Shown: piece by piece, positions 44,317-54,207 of the stretch
Position numbering within the stretch: the first letter of the stretch is position 1
Layout: every line of letters begins with the position of its first letter
NCBI RefSeq assembly: GCF_026537325.1
Contig: NZ_JAFNMJ010000001.1
Location: 806,001 to 870,000, forward strand
Reading direction: 5' to 3'
DNA: 64,000 nucleotides
Origin: Bifidobacterium sp. B4142
Lineage (GTDB): Bacteria; Actinomycetota; Actinomycetes; Actinomycetales; Bifidobacteriaceae
Notes under the pieces: model-generated
What the model was told of the DNA's origin: nothing
Seen by the model: only the letters and a program-made list of their open reading frames with translations
Database searches by the model: none
Made by a program: the position numbers and the translations under genes

Positions 44317-47300
44317 TCATTCCTCCTCGAAACTGGACACATCTAGTTTAAGTGACGCTGCGTTGGAGTTGATGACTTCTACAATATTCTTGTCAAAGCC
44401 ATCGTCGTTTTCTGCGCTGATTTCGAGACTGAGCTTGATCTTGGCATGACTCATGCGTAGCTGATCGATTATCTTCTCATTGATTCGAGCGAGATCACGG
44501 TTCATAAAATCAGGATCCAACTCGATAGTGCCGTAGTAGCGCTTCATCGATGCCTGGATGGGCGTATCAGGTGTGCCAACAGGCAACTCATTAATTTCAT
44601 TGAAGTCAGAGCCGGAATCGTTAGCAGTGGAGTCACCATTTACAGATTTCGACTCCAGATTATCTTTGCCTTCCGGGTTCCCAATCAAATTCCGCGTGGC
44701 GTCATCTACAAGGGACTTTCTGCGGCTTTCTTCAATCTCATGCTCATACTGCTGATGCGCGGCAATGGCTGTGTCCCACTCGACAAATAGCGTGGAGTCG
44801 GTGATCTGTAGCGCTCTATCATTCTCAGTGACGCCAGGAATAATCAGGTTGTGGAACCTGCCGCTTACCTCGTCACGTCCTGATGCCAGTGCGAATCGTT
44901 CATCCGGAAGAGCTGGCCTGTTCAGAGAAAATTCAATGGCTTGATCGAGCACGTCGCGGTTAACGAGCCTGGGCATGTATGGGAACCGTGTGATATAATT
45001 CCAAACAGTCTTGACATCTATCACGCCGTCCTTGAACGCGGACTTGATATTCTTCAATATCTCGTAACCAAGACCGGATGAGTCGTAAACATCTATAAGC
45101 AGATCATCGGCAGCCATCTGATCACCGGTACGCTGCGCCATGCTGTCGCCGCCGGTATCGGATATCTTTTTGATCGCCAGACGGTATGCGGTCTTCGGGT
45201 CAAATTGCTCAGGGTAGATGGCCCAGTTGTAAGCAGCTCGGATACGCTCATCCAGAGTTTTGCTGAAGTGCGCCATGTCGGTCTGGGCCTGTTGCAACTG
45301 CTGGTGGGTCAGGTTTAGCTGAACTTCGTTGTCGGACACATGCTTCCAGCCAAGGTATGAGCGGGCAGCATCCTGCGCCAGTTCAATACCGTTCTTGTCA
45401 GCGGCGAGGAACACGAGCATGTTCCTGTTTGTTCTCTGTGCGGTGCCGCGTCGTTCAATGGCATCTCGAATCCAATGCATGGAGTCGGAGCCTTCTCCTT
45501 CCCCTTTGCTGGTGCTCCAACGTGGGTGTGTGATGACAAGGGTGGCCTCGTCAACGTCAGGGATACCGTCATGAGATGCGGGTGCCACGCACACGCGGCG
45601 GAACTTGCCACGCATGGCCTTACGGCCTTCTGGCTGTATGCGCTCGACAATCTCGCTGTACACGGTCTCTGGGTCTTCGCGCAAACGTTCTGCGAAGTCA
45701 CGAGCAGTTTTGCCAATAGAAGGCTGCAGACTATATCGGTAGTGGGATTCCTCGTTGAAGAAGTATGTGGACCGCTGTTCCAGCATGTTCAATGCTGTGC
45801 CAAAGTTGCCCTGCTGATCGCCTGGGATGGCTGTTCCCAGCCGCACGTACTGTTCGCTGATACCGGGGTTCTGTGCGCCATTGCGAGGCACAGAACCCAT
45901 AAATACCGTGCGTGCGATCCGCTGTGTCAGATGACGTTGTCCAAGCGCGGGCCTGTCATTGTCGATGTATGCGGCAGTGGAATCTGGCCCAGACACGTCG
46001 GCATCGATGATCGGCTTCCACGGGTCGCGCAGGTACTGGGTTAAATTCGAATTTACGGACTCAGATTCCAAGGGTACGTTGCCTGGCAGAATCAGCGGAC
46101 TGGAGTCGTTCGATACCCACAGTTCGTGGATGATGCTCGACACTAGGGTCAGTACTCCTCGTGTGCGCTGGAAGTTCTCCAAACCGGACCAATCCTCGTA
46201 CAGGCGATCCAGTAGCTCAGGGTGTAACGGATAGGATGCTCGGATGCGTTTCTCGTAGTCGTTGGAGTCCACGCCGGAGGGATAGTATTTCACTCCCTGA
46301 CGGTACATTTCAACGAACCGGCGTGCGGTCAGTGCGATCTGTTCTTGTGCGATGGCGGTGGGTGCCTCGAAGAGACGCTTACGGACGATTTCGAAGGATT
46401 CGTCACGAGTTGATGGCCGCCACTGGTCGGCCTTGCGGCGCACGATATTCTGCAACCGTTGTAGAGCCTGCTGTCCGTTCTCTCCACCAATTTCAATGTC
46501 ATTTGCACTGTCGCCGGTATCGGATGCAGGGATGGAGATTACGAGCATGCAATTCGGAGTGGATGCCACCGCTTCGGTCAGTGTTTGGGCGAATACGAAC
46601 TGATCATCGAACGTGCCAGCTGGGAGGTCGTCATGGTTGACAAGCTGTTTGGCATAGGCTACCCACTCATCAATGAGTATCAGACATGGCGAGTATTTTT
46701 TGAGTAGTCTGTCTATGCCGTTGCCTGGGTTCTTGCCCATCCTGTCGTTTTCGGCAATCATGTCATAGGCCTCGCGCCCGCCGAGCTGCCAAGCAAGCTC
46801 ACCCCAGATAGTGTGCACCTCGGTGCCGTCAGCCTTTGCGTCGGGCTGCGCGACGTTAAGCCTAGTGCCCACCAAAGCCACACGTCGCACACGACCCGGC
46901 TGCCAGGCGTTCACACCCAATCCTGCGACGAGATTTTGCACGTCGGATGACAGGTCAGTCACGGGCTTGTCGCCGAACAGATGGTATAAGGCGAGCAGGG
47001 AGTGGGTCTTGCCGCCACCGAAATTGGTCTGTAGATTCACTACAGGCGATCCGGAGTTGTCTCCGGTCAGGCGGCGTATGGCGCGGGTGAGCAAGTCACG
47101 TAGGCCTTCAGTCAGATAGGTGCGGTTGAAGAATTCAACCGGGTCACCATAAGCGTTGCCTGGTTCGCATACGGATTTGTCTACTGCGACCTGCCACAGG
47201 TCGGCTGCGAACTCGGATGCCGTGAATCTGCCGGATGCTACATCCGGGTGAGGTTTGATAACATAGCGCCACGGCTTCATACCTTGCGTAGGATCAATAG

Positions 47301-47769
47301 AAAGAACCTTGCGATGGCTGGCCTTCCTAGTGTGATCTTCGTACACGGTACGCTGCAAGTCATCGCGCAGTTTGCGTACGTCGGCAGCGGAATCTGGAGC
47401 ATTCACTGCATTGAGCAGGTATTCGATGGTGCTCAAGGCTCGGATTGTGTCATCTGAACTGAACGCCTGCATATGTGCCCAACGGTTGCGTGTCTCACGC
47501 AGCTCTGATGCGTATGCCTGCTGGGATCGGGAAAGCGTACCGTTGAAATCGCGTCCGTACTCGGTGATGGCACGCAACTGGACCTGTACATCCTCCTTGG
47601 ACATCTTATACATGGTGCCGCCACGATTCTGCTGGTCATAATGCGCCCACGCATCCGGCCAGTTCTGCGTTCTAAATACCTGAGTCATAACATTGTCAAC
47701 CGGATCTATCAAGCCCTCGGACAGGTATTCGAATGCCTTGCCGACCCTGTCTCTGTTGTTCATCGCCAT
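44317..47769 (-). CDS. DUF499 family AAA-type ATPase (COG1483-like)
   Basis: A 1150-residue protein. Walker A is NFGGGKTHSLLALYHLF (about residues 240-256) and Walker B CLILIDEWVAYAK (about 360). The N-terminal 130 residues include a Swt1/HEPN-like helical region (AFEYLSEGLIDPVDNVM, RNRWAHMQAF). The C-terminal 150 residues, after an acidic/Ser linker, form a small domain (YYGTIELDPDFMNRDLARIN). DUF499 ATPases co-occur with DUF1156 methylases and large helicases in defence islands; their job is not established. It is last in the operon, 35 bases after the methylase. GGAGCCTGCT precedes the ATG. Confidence 0.88.
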   Translation of the reverse strand: MAMNNRDRVGKAFEYLSEGLIDPVDNVMTQVFRTQNWPDAWAHYDQQNRGGTMYKMSKEDVQVQLRAITEYGRDFNGTLSRSQQAYASELRETRNRWAHMQAFSSDDTIRALSTIEYLLNAVNAPDSAADVRKLRDDLQRTVYEDHTRKASHRKVLSIDPTQGMKPWRYVIKPHPDVASGRFTASEFAADLWQVAVDKSVCEPGNAYGDPVEFFNRTYLTEGLRDLLTRAIRRLTGDNSGSPVVNLQTNFGGGKTHSLLALYHLFGDKPVTDLSSDVQNLVAGLGVNAWQPGRVRRVALVGTRLNVAQPDAKADGTEVHTIWGELAWQLGGREAYDMIAENDRMGKNPGNGIDRLLKKYSPCLILIDEWVAYAKQLVNHDDLPAGTFDDQFVFAQTLTEAVASTPNCMLVISIPASDTGDSANDIEIGGENGQQALQRLQNIVRRKADQWRPSTRDESFEIVRKRLFEAPTAIAQEQIALTARRFVEMYRQGVKYYPSGVDSNDYEKRIRASYPLHPELLDRLYEDWSGLENFQRTRGVLTLVSSIIHELWVSNDSSPLILPGNVPLESESVNSNLTQYLRDPWKPIIDADVSGPDSTAAYIDNDRPALGQRHLTQRIARTVFMGSVPRNGAQNPGISEQYVRLGTAIPGDQQGNFGTALNMLEQRSTYFFNEESHYRYSLQPSIGKTARDFAERLREDPETVYSEIVERIQPEGRKAMRGKFRRVCVAPASHDGIPDVDEATLVITHPRWSTSKGEGEGSDSMHWIRDAIERRGTAQRTNRNMLVFLAADKNGIELAQDAARSYLGWKHVSDNEVQLNLTHQQLQQAQTDMAHFSKTLDERIRAAYNWAIYPEQFDPKTAYRLAIKKISDTGGDSMAQRTGDQMAADDLLIDVYDSSGLGYEILKNIKSAFKDGVIDVKTVWNYITRFPYMPRLVNRDVLDQAIEFSLNRPALPDERFALASGRDEVSGRFHNLIIPGVTENDRALQITDSTLFVEWDTAIAAHQQYEHEIEESRRKSLVDDATRNLIGNPEGKDNLESKSVNGDSTANDSGSDFNEINELPVGTPDTPIQASMKRYYGTIELDPDFMNRDLARINEKIIDQLRMSHAKIKLSLEISAENDDGFDKNIVEVINSNAASLKLDVSSFEEE

Positions 47770-47804
47770 AGCAGGCTCCTTTTCCTATCAGAATGTTTCA
47801 ACTT

Positions 47805-50567
47805 TTAGTACACGTCCAGTTCGCCTTGGACGTTTTCCTGCGGGTTCGTGGCTTCCTTCTTAGTCTTCGCAGAGAGGTCATCCCACATGGAGACTAAATT
47901 ATTGAATTTGATTGCGCCCTCGGTATCCTTGCGTTTCTCTGCCTCATGGAACATTCGGAATCCCAAAGCCCTGACATCATCCAATGGTATGCGTTCACCA
48001 AGCTGTGCCACTATCGGGGCTACAGTATCCACACCTTTGGAGTCAAGGATGCCAGTCATACGTATCATGCCCTCCCAAAGACTGATGTGGTCTTCCTTGA
48101 TGGGGTTCCATTCCTCTGTCATTTCCTCGGGTTTTAGCAGACGGGCCTTGCCTCCGGTTGCTTTGAACACACCGCTTCGCACTAGAGTGCCAGGGGTGGT
48201 GCCGCAGGATCGCGACAACTGATCGGCCATGCCGGAGCTTTCCTGATTCCAGCCGTATGATTGGTACCATTTCACGGCGAAACGGGTGTCGGTATCATAG
48301 TCTGAGTCAGCATCGCCCATAACTTCATCAATAACATGGTTGATGATTTCCAGGGCTTTTTGTACAGGCATTTCGGTGCCATCCGCTTCGCGGATGCGTG
48401 AGTACCTAGAATAGACGCTAATGCCAGGGCCGATGGCTGCTTGGTTCAAGTCAACCGGGTCAATTCCTGAAGTCATCAGGGTCTTTAGTTCCTTGGTGAG
48501 TTCGCTGCGCAGTACGCTGTTGAACACGCGCATCGGAATTGATGGTGCATCCTCAGGGCGAGGGCGACATGCCAGTACAATGGAGGATGCCAGCGCGTTG
48601 GACTTATTTCCACGCATCCTGTTAGATAGTTCGCTGCGCACGGGCAATGTGGCAGTAATCTCCCACCCGCCATGGATTAATCCGTCGAGTAAGGCGTACC
48701 AGCCAGTAGAGGTGCCGGTTTTGTTGTCCTTCTGCTTGTAAGCGTAGTAAACGGTTATGGGAATGTCAGTGCGCGCAGTCTCCCGAATGTGTTCAAAGAC
48801 ATGGTTGAACCCTTCCACGAAGAATCGAGCAGCACCTTCTTTACCGCCATGACGGTGTGGATCGGCCACAAGCTCCTGCGGCTTGGGCGTGAGCATAGTG
48901 GTGCATACTGATGGCAAGATGCCCTTGAGCATACGTCGTAACCATACATAGAAATAGTCGGATAAGTCAGCATAACCGATGTTGTCGTAGTATGGTGGAT
49001 CCGTAGAAACTACTACGTCGCTGTAATCACGCGTAGCGGCGTCCTCTTGATGTGCCTCGCATGGTGGCTTGGCTGGAACATTTTCTACAGCCTCTGCAAC
49101 CCAGTTGATCTGCCCTAAAAAATTTCCGGACTTAGACGAGAAAGGATTTACCTCAGCGAAATTCCAAGTCATAGAGATTGCCTGACGGGCGAATACATTG
49201 CTTACGGTGTCGCGAGTAACGTCCCATCTACAAATGCTGGAAGTATGGTCTGTTTGGCGGCTGACTGCGAGTGAAAGGTACACCGACAACGCATCGGCAT
49301 AGGCTGTTGCTCCGTTGCCACCTTTATCCAATGGTTCACCTTCAGGCATGTTGGCTGCCAAGGCATCAGCCAATACTCGTTCACGGATCTCGCTCACAGT
49401 GTCCGCCAAGTTTGTCAACACCGTCAGCTGACGATTTGTGAACAAATCCGACCATGCTTTAAAACCGTAAGCTTGAACGCGAAATCCTAAAGCTTGCTCT
49501 GGCAATAGTTCCAGTGGTTTATTGCCAGGCTCAGCAACGGTTGCAGCCTCAACCTGGCTGCTGGTCGGAGAATAATACGTGCGTCCATCGTCGCTGTCAC
49601 CGACAATTGCGATTAGACTCACACCTAAACGACCTGCTTTGCCTTCCTGACGAATATACTTCAGATCAATCGGTGTTCCATCTACAATCGAGATAGCACC
49701 CTTACGACTCACCGTTCCTTCGTCATCGCCTTTGGGACCATCACCATTGTGTTGCACAGCGTAGCGGATGGAACCATCTTTACGAACTATGGGTTTGATC
49801 CAGGCTTCCCTACCCTTTTTCTTAGAGAGCCACCAAGAGCGCACTAATGGCACCCGTACAGGGTTAGCGGGGTTGGGATTGGTGACCGTTCGTGCCCATA
49901 TCCATGCTATGACGGTATGGTCTTCACCATACTCATCTTTGACTTTCGGGTACAGGCGACTGACCTTTTTAAAGGTTCTGTCGCGCAGGAGTCGCCCATA
50001 GTAACGAATATCGTCGGCCAGGCCACCGGACTCGTCTGAAGTTTTTACAGCGGCTGGGTGCACTGCTTGCCGGTTGCAGAAGCGCGATGGGAATTCAAGC
50101 AATGCCTTGTTGATGATGACTGCCAACGGGTTTAAATCAGAAGCATGTGCTTCCGCGCCTAGCCGCTGAGCTTCTAACGGAATCGCGCCACCGCCGGCGA
50201 ATGGGTCGAGTACAACAGGCATAACGCCATTGTTGGAATCAAGGATTGCTTTGCCGGCCTCAGCATAAAGGTCTTTGTCGTGGATGTTTTCCCAACATGC
50301 GAGTCTTTTCATCAGACAACGGAGACGCTTGCGCTCTAGATCCTGGGCTTCCTCGGTGGGGAAACGGTCCGGGTGAGCTGACGGATCGTCTACCAGTTGG
50401 GCAAACAAGATGGAACGTGTGGTGGCCAATGGACGGCGAGCCCAGTACAAATGCAGAGTCGATGGCAGTCCGTGCCGTAAAGATTTTTCTCGGGAGGACA
50501 CCTCGTTTATTGTTTTGAGTGGAATGCCTGTTTCGATGAGCTTCTTTTTACGCGCTGTGTTCGTCAT
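47805..50567 (-). CDS. DUF1156-type DNA methyltransferase (COG1743-like)
   Basis: About 920 residues from ATG 50567 (AAGGAG eight bases before; ATG 50588 is the longer option). The N-terminal DUF1156 segment has LKTINEVSSREKSLRHGLPSTLHLYWARRP. The SAM-binding motif VVLDPFAGGGAIPLEAQRLG lies near residue 120, and the catalytic DPPY in STDPPYYDNIGYADL about 400 residues later. This order and the DPPY box point to N6-adenine (or N4-cytosine) methylation of DNA. Inserted regions between the motifs probably hold target recognition. It sits between the helicase and ATPase genes on one strand. Confidence 0.9.
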   Translation of the reverse strand: MTNTARKKKLIETGIPLKTINEVSSREKSLRHGLPSTLHLYWARRPLATTRSILFAQLVDDPSAHPDRFPTEEAQDLERKRLRCLMKRLACWENIHDKDLYAEAGKAILDSNNGVMPVVLDPFAGGGAIPLEAQRLGAEAHASDLNPLAVIINKALLEFPSRFCNRQAVHPAAVKTSDESGGLADDIRYYGRLLRDRTFKKVSRLYPKVKDEYGEDHTVIAWIWARTVTNPNPANPVRVPLVRSWWLSKKKGREAWIKPIVRKDGSIRYAVQHNGDGPKGDDEGTVSRKGAISIVDGTPIDLKYIRQEGKAGRLGVSLIAIVGDSDDGRTYYSPTSSQVEAATVAEPGNKPLELLPEQALGFRVQAYGFKAWSDLFTNRQLTVLTNLADTVSEIRERVLADALAANMPEGEPLDKGGNGATAYADALSVYLSLAVSRQTDHTSSICRWDVTRDTVSNVFARQAISMTWNFAEVNPFSSKSGNFLGQINWVAEAVENVPAKPPCEAHQEDAATRDYSDVVVSTDPPYYDNIGYADLSDYFYVWLRRMLKGILPSVCTTMLTPKPQELVADPHRHGGKEGAARFFVEGFNHVFEHIRETARTDIPITVYYAYKQKDNKTGTSTGWYALLDGLIHGGWEITATLPVRSELSNRMRGNKSNALASSIVLACRPRPEDAPSIPMRVFNSVLRSELTKELKTLMTSGIDPVDLNQAAIGPGISVYSRYSRIREADGTEMPVQKALEIINHVIDEVMGDADSDYDTDTRFAVKWYQSYGWNQESSGMADQLSRSCGTTPGTLVRSGVFKATGGKARLLKPEEMTEEWNPIKEDHISLWEGMIRMTGILDSKGVDTVAPIVAQLGERIPLDDVRALGFRMFHEAEKRKDTEGAIKFNNLVSMWDDLSAKTKKEATNPQENVQGELDVY

Positions 50568-50655
50568 AGTTCGTACTCCTTGTTGCATTCTCTATTTTTA
50601 TGCAACTGTCTGATCCATCTGTGCATTCATAATAATTAACACAGACAGCATCCTT

Positions 50656-53600
50656 TCAACGTGGCTTGACGCCTCGCTCCCAGTATGATTGCAAACTTTC
50701 GTTGAACGATCTAGTGGTATCAGCTGGTGCAATCAAGTCGAACGCATGCTCCACATAGCGTAGCCTGTCATGTTCTGCTCCTCGTGGGCTGACCTTGACC
50801 AAAGCTAATCGGTGGCGATCTCCTTGTGATTGTGCAAAGGCCACTTCATTGGCAGTCACTGTGAATGTGTCAACATCTGGCAGGTCTATGCGGCCTTTGA
50901 CTTCAATGAAGTACGTATATCCCTGCTTATCGGTGGATTTGATGTCGAAGCCCTTGTTGTTGTGAGGCATCTCTTCAGGAGTGCGGCCGAGCTTACGCTC
51001 GGCATTCATCGTCATGGTGATAGCTCTGCGGTCCACTTCCTCGGTGTTCTTAGCAAAGAGTCTGGAAGCATTGACCTTGTCAATCGGTTCGACTAGCCGT
51101 TCGGGCACGATCAATGCAATGCCACGCATAGTCGCTGGTTTGGCACGTAGACGTATGTCGCCAGTGAGATCGCTTTCCCGATTCTTGAGACGTTGCTCGT
51201 ATTCTTCAGCACGCTTGCGGGCGATATCGGAGTTCATGTTTTTCCCGCGCTTCTCACCATTGCGTTCCTTCTCGGAGAGTTTATTGTACAGCTTCCACCA
51301 GAACTCGCTCTCCGAGTGTAACCGGTTGTGTATCTGAACAAGTAGATGCTCGTTCTCTGCGTCCTGACGGGCCTGTAACTCCTCCATCCGTGGCTTGGTA
51401 CCGTTTGTGTATACATACTGGCGCATGTGATCAGTGTAATCACGTTCCAGCCAATCCTCGTTCATCAGCTTGGCAATCTCGGCCTTCTCACCGACATTCG
51501 GCCTGTCGTAGTCTAGATAAGGTGGTGCCGGCGAGAACTGAACCTCGCCCTGCTTGGGTAACTGCAGGTAGTCGAAATGCTGTGAGACGACCTTGCCCTT
51601 GGGATTTGTAATCGTCTGTTCGGCGGCAACCATCAGTACAGGTTCACCAGGTTGACTGTCTGTACGGTCCACGAATACGGTGCCATGCTCCAATGCGACA
51701 CCATAGCGTTTGATGATCAACTGGCTTACGGCATCCAGCAGCGGTGTGCCAGGTGCCACAAGTACCGCATCCGGACCGTCGTCTATATGCGTGAGTGATG
51801 GCTCGAAGGTTATGCGTTCATATGCGTTGGCTATCGTCTGGTGCCGGTTAATAGTTTCGGCCATATGGCGCACATCTTGGGGCACATGTGTAATCTCCCA
51901 ACGGTTCGTCTCACGTAAATGTATGGTGCCGCCAAGTTTCCTAAACGCAGGGACAAAGAACGCTGAAATGTAGCCCGGTTGGAGCTTTCGTTCGCGGGTT
52001 TTCTCCATAAGACGGCACACTTCCTCGACGTTCACGGTAGAATACCTATCCGGATGCGCGGAGCGTTCCTTGATTAGATCGTTAAGTCCTTTGTTAACGC
52101 TGCTATCGATAACCTCGTTCAATCTCGCTTGTACCTTGGGGTTGTCGCCATGTTTGATGGCATCAAGCATTAGGTCCTTCAACGACTTGCCATCGAAAGC
52201 CTTGCCGTCGCCAAGCACGTTGAACAAACGACCATCATAGGCCTTACCGATTGTCTCAATCTTCTCTAATAATTTGCCGTACACCTCGCCCTCGCGCGTA
52301 TTCTTTGCCACGAGGTTCCATAGGGAGCAGGACCTTTTCTGGCCGATGCGGTGAATACGACCGAACCGCTGCTCTATACGGTTGGGGTTCCAAGGCAGAT
52401 CGTAGTTGACCATTAAATCAGCTCTTTGAAGGTTTAAGCCTTCGCCGGCAGCGTCGGTGGCCACGAGGATACGCACGCTGGGATCGTTCATGAATCTTTC
52501 CTGCACAGCCTTGCGTTCGTCATGGTTCATGCCACCATGGATTGTTACTACTGCCTCGGGTTTGCCCAGCAGTGTCCTGATCTGACTGCTCAGGTAGTTA
52601 AGAGTGTCCCTGTGCTCGGTGAACACGATGAGCTTATGCGGCTGCTCGGATGTACCGGCGTTGAGCACGTTGTTGTTCAGGATGTCGCTCAGCTGAGTCC
52701 ATTTAGTATCCGTGTCCGAATGCCTGACCTCGCGAGCTTGCGCGACGAGGATATCAAGTTGGCTGATTTCGGAGCGTAGCTCCTCCACTGTCTGGGCTGC
52801 GGTTGCTGAGTCCATGACCTCGTCGAGTGTAAGTTCGAGCTGTCCCTGACCATCCTCTCCAGTTTCCTCCCACATGTCGTCGTACTCATCTGAATCATCA
52901 GGAGCATCAGCAGCAGGCTCAAGAATGTTCTCTATATTGTATGGATTCTTCTCGATGCGCTGCAGCAGGTCATTCAAGCGATCGCGGCGTCGTTTCAACG
53001 ACTGATAGATTGCCTCGGGACTGGATGCCAAACGGCGTTGAAGGATCGTCAATGCGAAGCCGATGCTGCTGCCGCGCCGTCCGTCGACCTGCCGAATACG
53101 CTGTGCCGCATTCATGCCTCCCCGCACGTAGTCTGTCACGGCCTTGTACAGCCGACTCTCGCCTTCTGACAGCGCGTATTCAGCCGTCTCAGCCTTGCGT
53201 TCAGGAAACAGCGGCTTTCCTTCGAAGGTGAGCAGTTCTTCTTTAACCATCCGACGCATAAGACCTTTGGTGTCGGTAATGTACCGCTTCTTCTTGGACC
53301 ATTGGCCGGCGAACCTGTCCTTGTCGAGCAGGGACATGAATAGTTGGAAGTCCTCTTCTTTGCCTGAATGTGGTGTCGCAGTCATCAACAACAAGTTTTC
53401 TGATGTAGATGCTAATGTTTCGCCGAGCTTGAAGCGTTTGGTCAGGTCGATGTCACCGTAGTTGTTCTTATAGTGTGCGCTCATGCGATGGGCTTCGTCC
53501 ACAATGGCGATGTCCCATTTCACCTCGCTGAGCATACGCTGGAAGTCATCGTTACGGGCCACTTGATCCATACGCACGATTAGTCGGTTCTGGTCACGAA

Positions 53601-54207
53601 ACGGATTACCCGAAGGGGCCTGATCTTGCATGAACGGTTGGAACACATCGAAATGAAGGTTGAACTTCTCCGCAAGCTCGTCCCGCCATTGGTCGGCTAA
53701 CCCACCAGGGCAGACAATGATAATTCGCACAGCGGCAGAGCGCAGTAGCATCTCCTTGATGTACAGGCCGGCCATGATGGTTTTGCCGGCACCCGGATCA
53801 TCAGCCAACAGAAACCGCAAGGGTACCTTCGGCAGCATGTCCTCGTACACGGCACGGATCTGGTGAGGCAGCGGGTCGATACTTGAAGAATACACGGCAG
53901 ACATCGGGTCATACAGAGCTGCACAGCTGATACGTAGAGCCTCTGCTGCCAATCGAAATTCTTCAGGGTCAGCATCCAGTTTTGGTTTCTGTCCTTGCTG
54001 AACTATGCGAAGTTCTTTGAAAGCAGCATCGTCGATGATTTCCTGACTTACCTTACCATCTGCGGTCTCGTAGTACAGATTGATGGCATCGCCTATCGGC
54101 TCAGTAGAGACGACTTTAACCAACTGATTTGGTATCACGCCAGAAAGGGTCAGCCCCTGTCGGAGATCAACGGACGAAAGTGATTCCTGTTTCACTATTC
54201 TGCCCAC
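50656..54207 (-). CDS. SNF2/DEAD-box-type helicase with C-terminal DUF3883-like domain
   Basis: A 1183-residue superfamily 2 protein: Walker A LLADDPGAGKTIMAGLYI (about residue 140), DIAIVDEAHRMS (DEAH box), LLMTATPHSG (motif III), then the second RecA-like domain with VRILVATDAAGEGLNLQRADLMVNYD and RIEQRFGRIHRIGQK. The C terminus (about 1080-1150) reads NNKGFDIKSTDKQGYTYFIEVKGR, a DUF3883/PD-(D/E)xK-like fold that may be a nuclease or DNA-end binder. It is first in the three-gene operon. GTG 54195, behind AAGGTGG, is an alternative start. Confidence 0.9.
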   Translation of the reverse strand: MGRIVKQESLSSVDLRQGLTLSGVIPNQLVKVVSTEPIGDAINLYYETADGKVSQEIIDDAAFKELRIVQQGQKPKLDADPEEFRLAAEALRISCAALYDPMSAVYSSSIDPLPHQIRAVYEDMLPKVPLRFLLADDPGAGKTIMAGLYIKEMLLRSAAVRIIIVCPGGLADQWRDELAEKFNLHFDVFQPFMQDQAPSGNPFRDQNRLIVRMDQVARNDDFQRMLSEVKWDIAIVDEAHRMSAHYKNNYGDIDLTKRFKLGETLASTSENLLLMTATPHSGKEEDFQLFMSLLDKDRFAGQWSKKKRYITDTKGLMRRMVKEELLTFEGKPLFPERKAETAEYALSEGESRLYKAVTDYVRGGMNAAQRIRQVDGRRGSSIGFALTILQRRLASSPEAIYQSLKRRRDRLNDLLQRIEKNPYNIENILEPAADAPDDSDEYDDMWEETGEDGQGQLELTLDEVMDSATAAQTVEELRSEISQLDILVAQAREVRHSDTDTKWTQLSDILNNNVLNAGTSEQPHKLIVFTEHRDTLNYLSSQIRTLLGKPEAVVTIHGGMNHDERKAVQERFMNDPSVRILVATDAAGEGLNLQRADLMVNYDLPWNPNRIEQRFGRIHRIGQKRSCSLWNLVAKNTREGEVYGKLLEKIETIGKAYDGRLFNVLGDGKAFDGKSLKDLMLDAIKHGDNPKVQARLNEVIDSSVNKGLNDLIKERSAHPDRYSTVNVEEVCRLMEKTRERKLQPGYISAFFVPAFRKLGGTIHLRETNRWEITHVPQDVRHMAETINRHQTIANAYERITFEPSLTHIDDGPDAVLVAPGTPLLDAVSQLIIKRYGVALEHGTVFVDRTDSQPGEPVLMVAAEQTITNPKGKVVSQHFDYLQLPKQGEVQFSPAPPYLDYDRPNVGEKAEIAKLMNEDWLERDYTDHMRQYVYTNGTKPRMEELQARQDAENEHLLVQIHNRLHSESEFWWKLYNKLSEKERNGEKRGKNMNSDIARKRAEEYEQRLKNRESDLTGDIRLRAKPATMRGIALIVPERLVEPIDKVNASRLFAKNTEEVDRRAITMTMNAERKLGRTPEEMPHNNKGFDIKSTDKQGYTYFIEVKGRIDLPDVDTFTVTANEVAFAQSQGDRHRLALVKVSPRGAEHDRLRYVEHAFDLIAPADTTRSFNESLQSYWERGVKPR

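Noticed and set aside
44317-54207. Calling the island module DISARM or BREX
   Set aside because: DISARM needs a DUF1998 protein and usually a PLD nuclease, and BREX needs PglZ and BrxC. None is present between the repeats. Only the families actually seen are named.
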